NCBI GenBank assembly: GCA_003246805.1
Contig: QKDG01000068.1
Span: 1-6,895, forward strand
Length of the DNA: 6,895 bases
From: Clostridia bacterium
Lineage (GTDB): Bacteria > Bacillota > Clostridia > Oscillospirales > Ruminococcaceae
Direction: 5' to 3'
Shown here: in pieces, positions 4,819-6,895 of the stretch
Layout: each line of letters opens with the position of its first letter
Numbering within the stretch: position 1 is the first letter of the stretch
The notes under the pieces: model-generated
What the model was told of the DNA's origin: nothing
Databases searched by the model: none
What the model saw: only the letters and a program-made list of their open reading frames with translations
Position numbers and translations under genes: made by a program

Positions 4819-6334
4819 ATTTAATTAGTGATTTTCCTGTCATTTCAGCAGGCTGGTCAAGCCCCAAAATGCTAAGCATTGTAGGCGCCAAATCAGCTAA
4901 AACCCCGTTGTCAGAAAGCTCACACTTCATACCTGCAACAAGTAAAGGGACCTTATTGGTTGTATGTGCAGTAAATGGTGAACCATCTGGCTCATACATT
5001 TGGTCAGCATTTCCGTGGTCTGCTGTGATTAGTGCAACCCCACCCTTTGCCAACAATGCATCAACAGTTTTTCCAACACAGGAATCAACGGCTTCAACAG
5101 CTTTTACAGCTGCATCAAATAGCCCCGTATGGCCAACCATATCGCAGTTTGCATAGTTCAGAATTATTACATCATACTTGCCTTCGTTGATTTTGTTTAC
5201 TACTTCGTCAGCAACCTCAAAAGCGCTCATTTCCGGCTGTAAGTCATAGGTAGCAACCTTAGGGGAAGAAATCAATGCACGGTCTTCATTAATAAACGGA
5301 GCTTCAACTCCACCATTAAAGAAGAATGTAACGTGAGCATATTTCTCAGTTTCAGCTATACGTAGCTGTGAGAGGCCTTTGTTAGCAATATACTCACCAA
5401 AAGTGTTTTCAAGTGATTGTGGCTTGAATGCAACGTGAACATTTGGCATTGTTGCGTCATACTGTGTCATACAAACAAAGAACAGTGGGAAAAAGCCATT
5501 ATTCCTTGAGAAACCGTTAAAGCTCTCATCAACAAAAGTTCTTGTTATCTCTCGCGCTCTATCAGGGCGGAAGTTAAAGAAAACAACGCTATCGTTTTCT
5601 GAAATATTGCCGTTTTTTGAGCAAACAGAAGGAACAACAAATTCATCGGTGATATTGTCAGTGTATGATGACGTCATTACGTCAACAGGATTTTCATAAT
5701 ATTCGCCCTGGCCATAAACCATTGCAGAATAAGCTTTTTCTACCCTGTCCCATCGATTATCTCTGTCCATTGCATAATAACGCCCTGAAATTGTTGAAAT
5801 TTCACCGACGCCGATTTCAGCCATTTTTTCTACAAGCTTTTCTACAAATTCCTTACCACTTGATGGCGGAACATCACGACCGTCCATAAAGCAGTGAACA
5901 TAAACCTTTGTCAGCCCTGCATTTTTTGCAAGCTCAAGCAAGCCATACAGATGTGTAATATGGCTATGCACTCCACCGTCTGAAAGCAAGCCCATCAGAT
6001 GAAGTGAGGAATTATTCTTCTTGCAGTTTTCTATTGCATCATTAAGTGTCTGGTTATTGACAAAATCACCATCGCTTATTGATTTTGAAATTCTTGTAAG
6101 CTCCTGATATACAATTCTGCCGGCGCCAATGTTTGTGTGCCCTACCTCACTGTTTCCCATCTGCCCGTCCGGAAGTCCGACATCCATACCGCTTGCACCG
6201 ATTGTTGTATGCGGGCAGGATTCAAAAAGCTTGTCAAGATTTGGTGTGGCAGCGGCAGCAATTGCATTACCATAGCTTTCAGGACTGTATCCATATCCAT
6301 CAAGAATAATTAACGCCAATGGTTTTTTACTCAT
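4817..6334 (-). CDS. gpmI: 2,3-bisphosphoglycerate-independent phosphoglycerate mutase
   Basis: This cytoplasmic enzyme interconverts 3- and 2-phosphoglycerate in glycolysis and gluconeogenesis, through a phosphoserine intermediate; Firmicutes forms need Mn. The 505 residues match the usual length. The alkaline-phosphatase-type domain is split as in the family: LDGYG (11-15, metal ligand D12) and PDGQMGNSEVGH (55-66, nucleophile S62). The inserted phosphotransferase domain carries LSDGGVHSH (117-125), FMDGRDVPP (149-157), ISGRYYAMDRD (182-192) and FNFRPDRARE (253-262). The metal sites return with NYANCDMVGHTG (393-404, D398 and H402), ITADHGNAD (436-444, D439 and H440) and H457. K331 in ETEKYAHVT is the conserved substrate lysine. 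All expected catalytic residues are present. ATG 6334 is preceded by AGGAG six bases upstream, and that site abuts the pyrE stop codon. Confidence 0.97.
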   Translation of the reverse strand: MSKKPLALIILDGYGYSPESYGNAIAAAATPNLDKLFESCPHTTIGASGMDVGLPDGQMGNSEVGHTNIGAGRIVYQELTRISKSISDGDFVNNQTLNDAIENCKKNNSSLHLMGLLSDGGVHSHITHLYGLLELAKNAGLTKVYVHCFMDGRDVPPSSGKEFVEKLVEKMAEIGVGEISTISGRYYAMDRDNRWDRVEKAYSAMVYGQGEYYENPVDVMTSSYTDNITDEFVVPSVCSKNGNISENDSVVFFNFRPDRAREITRTFVDESFNGFSRNNGFFPLFFVCMTQYDATMPNVHVAFKPQSLENTFGEYIANKGLSQLRIAETEKYAHVTFFFNGGVEAPFINEDRALISSPKVATYDLQPEMSAFEVADEVVNKINEGKYDVIILNYANCDMVGHTGLFDAAVKAVEAVDSCVGKTVDALLAKGGVALITADHGNADQMYEPDGSPFTAHTTNKVPLLVAGMKCELSDNGVLADLAPTMLSILGLDQPAEMTGKSLIK

Positions 6335-6348
6335 ATTATGCTCCTTTA
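6335..6348 (-). promoter_or_regulatory. pyrE stop and gpmI Shine-Dalgarno junction
   Basis: On the minus strand the pyrE stop TAA (6348-6346) runs directly into AGGAG (6345-6341), followed by CATAAT and the gpmI ATG. There is no room for a promoter or terminator in the gap, so the two genes share a transcript and ribosomes leaving pyrE could restart on gpmI. Confidence 0.8.
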
Positions 6349-6876
6349 TTCTTCAACTTGTTGTTTAATATAATCCATTGTAAAAGCGGGAATAAGCTTT
6401 AAGCCATGCTCGCCCAAAATTTCATGTGCCTTTTCGTTCCTTAAAATAACACAAATAACCGTATCAATTATTGCGCCTCTTTCACGAAGTTCTTTTACAC
6501 CATCAATAATAGCGCCGCCAGTTGTTACAACATCCTCAATAATGCAAACCTTTTTGCCCTTGATGTCAGCACCCTCAGCAAGCTTGCAGGTCCCGTATTC
6601 CTTAGCTTTTTTTCTAACAAAGGCGGCAGGCATTCCGTTTTCAAAAGAAATTGCTGTTACAACAGGAATTCCACCCATTTCAAGACCAGCGATTACTTCA
6701 CTGTCCTTAGGAATAAGAGGAGCCATAGCCTTTGCTATTTCCTTTAAGACCATCGGATTAGCCTCAAAAAGATATTTATCAAAATATTCATTTGAAATCT
6801 GCCCTGAACGCAGCTTGAATTCACCTGTTATATGTGAAAGCTCATAAATCTTTTTTGCGATTTCGCTTTTATTCAT
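6346..6876 (-). CDS. pyrE: Orotate phosphoribosyltransferase
   Basis: PyrE joins orotate to PRPP, giving orotidine 5'-monophosphate and pyrophosphate, the fifth step of pyrimidine synthesis. The protein has 176 residues, the short type, against about 213 in Escherichia coli. FKLRSGQISNEYFDKY (20-35) is the N-terminal orotate-side motif. FVRKKAKEYG (86-95) is the mobile catalytic loop with R88, K89 and K90. VCIIEDVVTTGGA (110-122) is the PRPP-binding signature with E114-D115. ATG 6876 is preceded by AAAGGAG, ten bases away, which is slightly long but has no better alternative. ATAAAGGAG at the window edge resembles the pyrE-gpmI junction, so its TAA may be the stop of another upstream gene, perhaps of the pyr pathway; this is not visible. 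A related purine-type phosphoribosyltransferase is less likely given the orotate-side motif. Any PyrR-type attenuator would be further upstream. Confidence 0.9.
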   Translation of the reverse strand: MNKSEIAKKIYELSHITGEFKLRSGQISNEYFDKYLFEANPMVLKEIAKAMAPLIPKDSEVIAGLEMGGIPVVTAISFENGMPAAFVRKKAKEYGTCKLAEGADIKGKKVCIIEDVVTTGGAIIDGVKELRERGAIIDTVICVILRNEKAHEILGEHGLKLIPAFTMDYIKQQVEE

Positions 6877-6895
6877 TAGTTTAAAACTCCTTTAT

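Noticed and set aside
4869..5156. Plus-strand open frame of 95 codons inside gpmI
   Set aside because: It is antisense to the metal-binding C-terminal part of GpmI, and no ribosome binding site or family supports it.
5668..5677. Ten-base palindrome ATGACGTCAT with a nearby TACGTCA
   Set aside because: It is inside gpmI and is explained by the codons for Asp-Val-Met-Thr-Ser; there is no promoter nearby for it to regulate.
6542..6847. Plus-strand open frame of 101 codons inside pyrE
   Set aside because: It lies opposite the PRPP-binding and orotate motifs of PyrE and has no supporting signals.

Overview
The window looks like a chromosomal segment of a low-GC Gram-positive bacterium, most likely a gut or anaerobic member of the Clostridia (Oscillospirales/Ruminococcus-like). 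The reasons are strong AGGAGG-type ribosome binding sites, consensus SigA-type promoters, a Gram-positive LexA (DinR) operator of the form GAAC-N4-GTTC, a TmcAL/YlbM protein, a fermentative acetate kinase and a surface protein with long threonine-rich linkers. The placement is an inference; no rRNA or other marker is present.

Layout, left to right. (1) 1-892, minus strand: a membrane-anchored ComEA-like protein whose C-terminus is cut by the window edge. It has two complete helix-hairpin-helix (HhH)2 units and the start of a third, separated by Thr-rich linkers. (2) 893-1027: a divergent control region with a near-consensus promoter for dinB, one perfect LexA box and two one-mismatch LexA-like boxes. 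(3) 1028-2248, plus strand: dinB, a Y-family translesion DNA polymerase starting at GTG. (4) 2267-3466, minus strand: ackA, acetate kinase, convergent with dinB; its terminator hairpin lies over the end of dinB. (5) 3467-3594: a compact divergent control region in which the predicted ackA and tmcAL promoters share the same -10 DNA. (6) 3595-4782, plus strand: tmcAL (ylbM family), tRNA-Met cytidine acetate ligase. (7) 4782-4818: a bidirectional terminator. (8) 4817-6334 and 6346-6876, minus strand: gpmI (cofactor-independent phosphoglycerate mutase) downstream of pyrE (orotate phosphoribosyltransferase). They are 11 bases apart with overlapping stop codon and Shine-Dalgarno, so they form an operon that probably continues beyond the right edge.

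Functionally the window is mostly housekeeping. The more interesting signals are at the left. An SOS-type control region sits between a translesion polymerase and an unusual multi-unit DNA-binding surface protein, which raises the possibility that both respond to DNA damage. A second point is the divergent pair ackA/tmcAL: both enzymes activate acetate (as acetyl phosphate and as acetyl adenylate) and appear to compete for one promoter region. I found no tRNA, rRNA, CRISPR array, insertion sequence or integrase. No stretch over 300 bases lacks a gene. I see no clear evidence of a wholly novel system; the ComEA-like protein is the closest to something undescribed.
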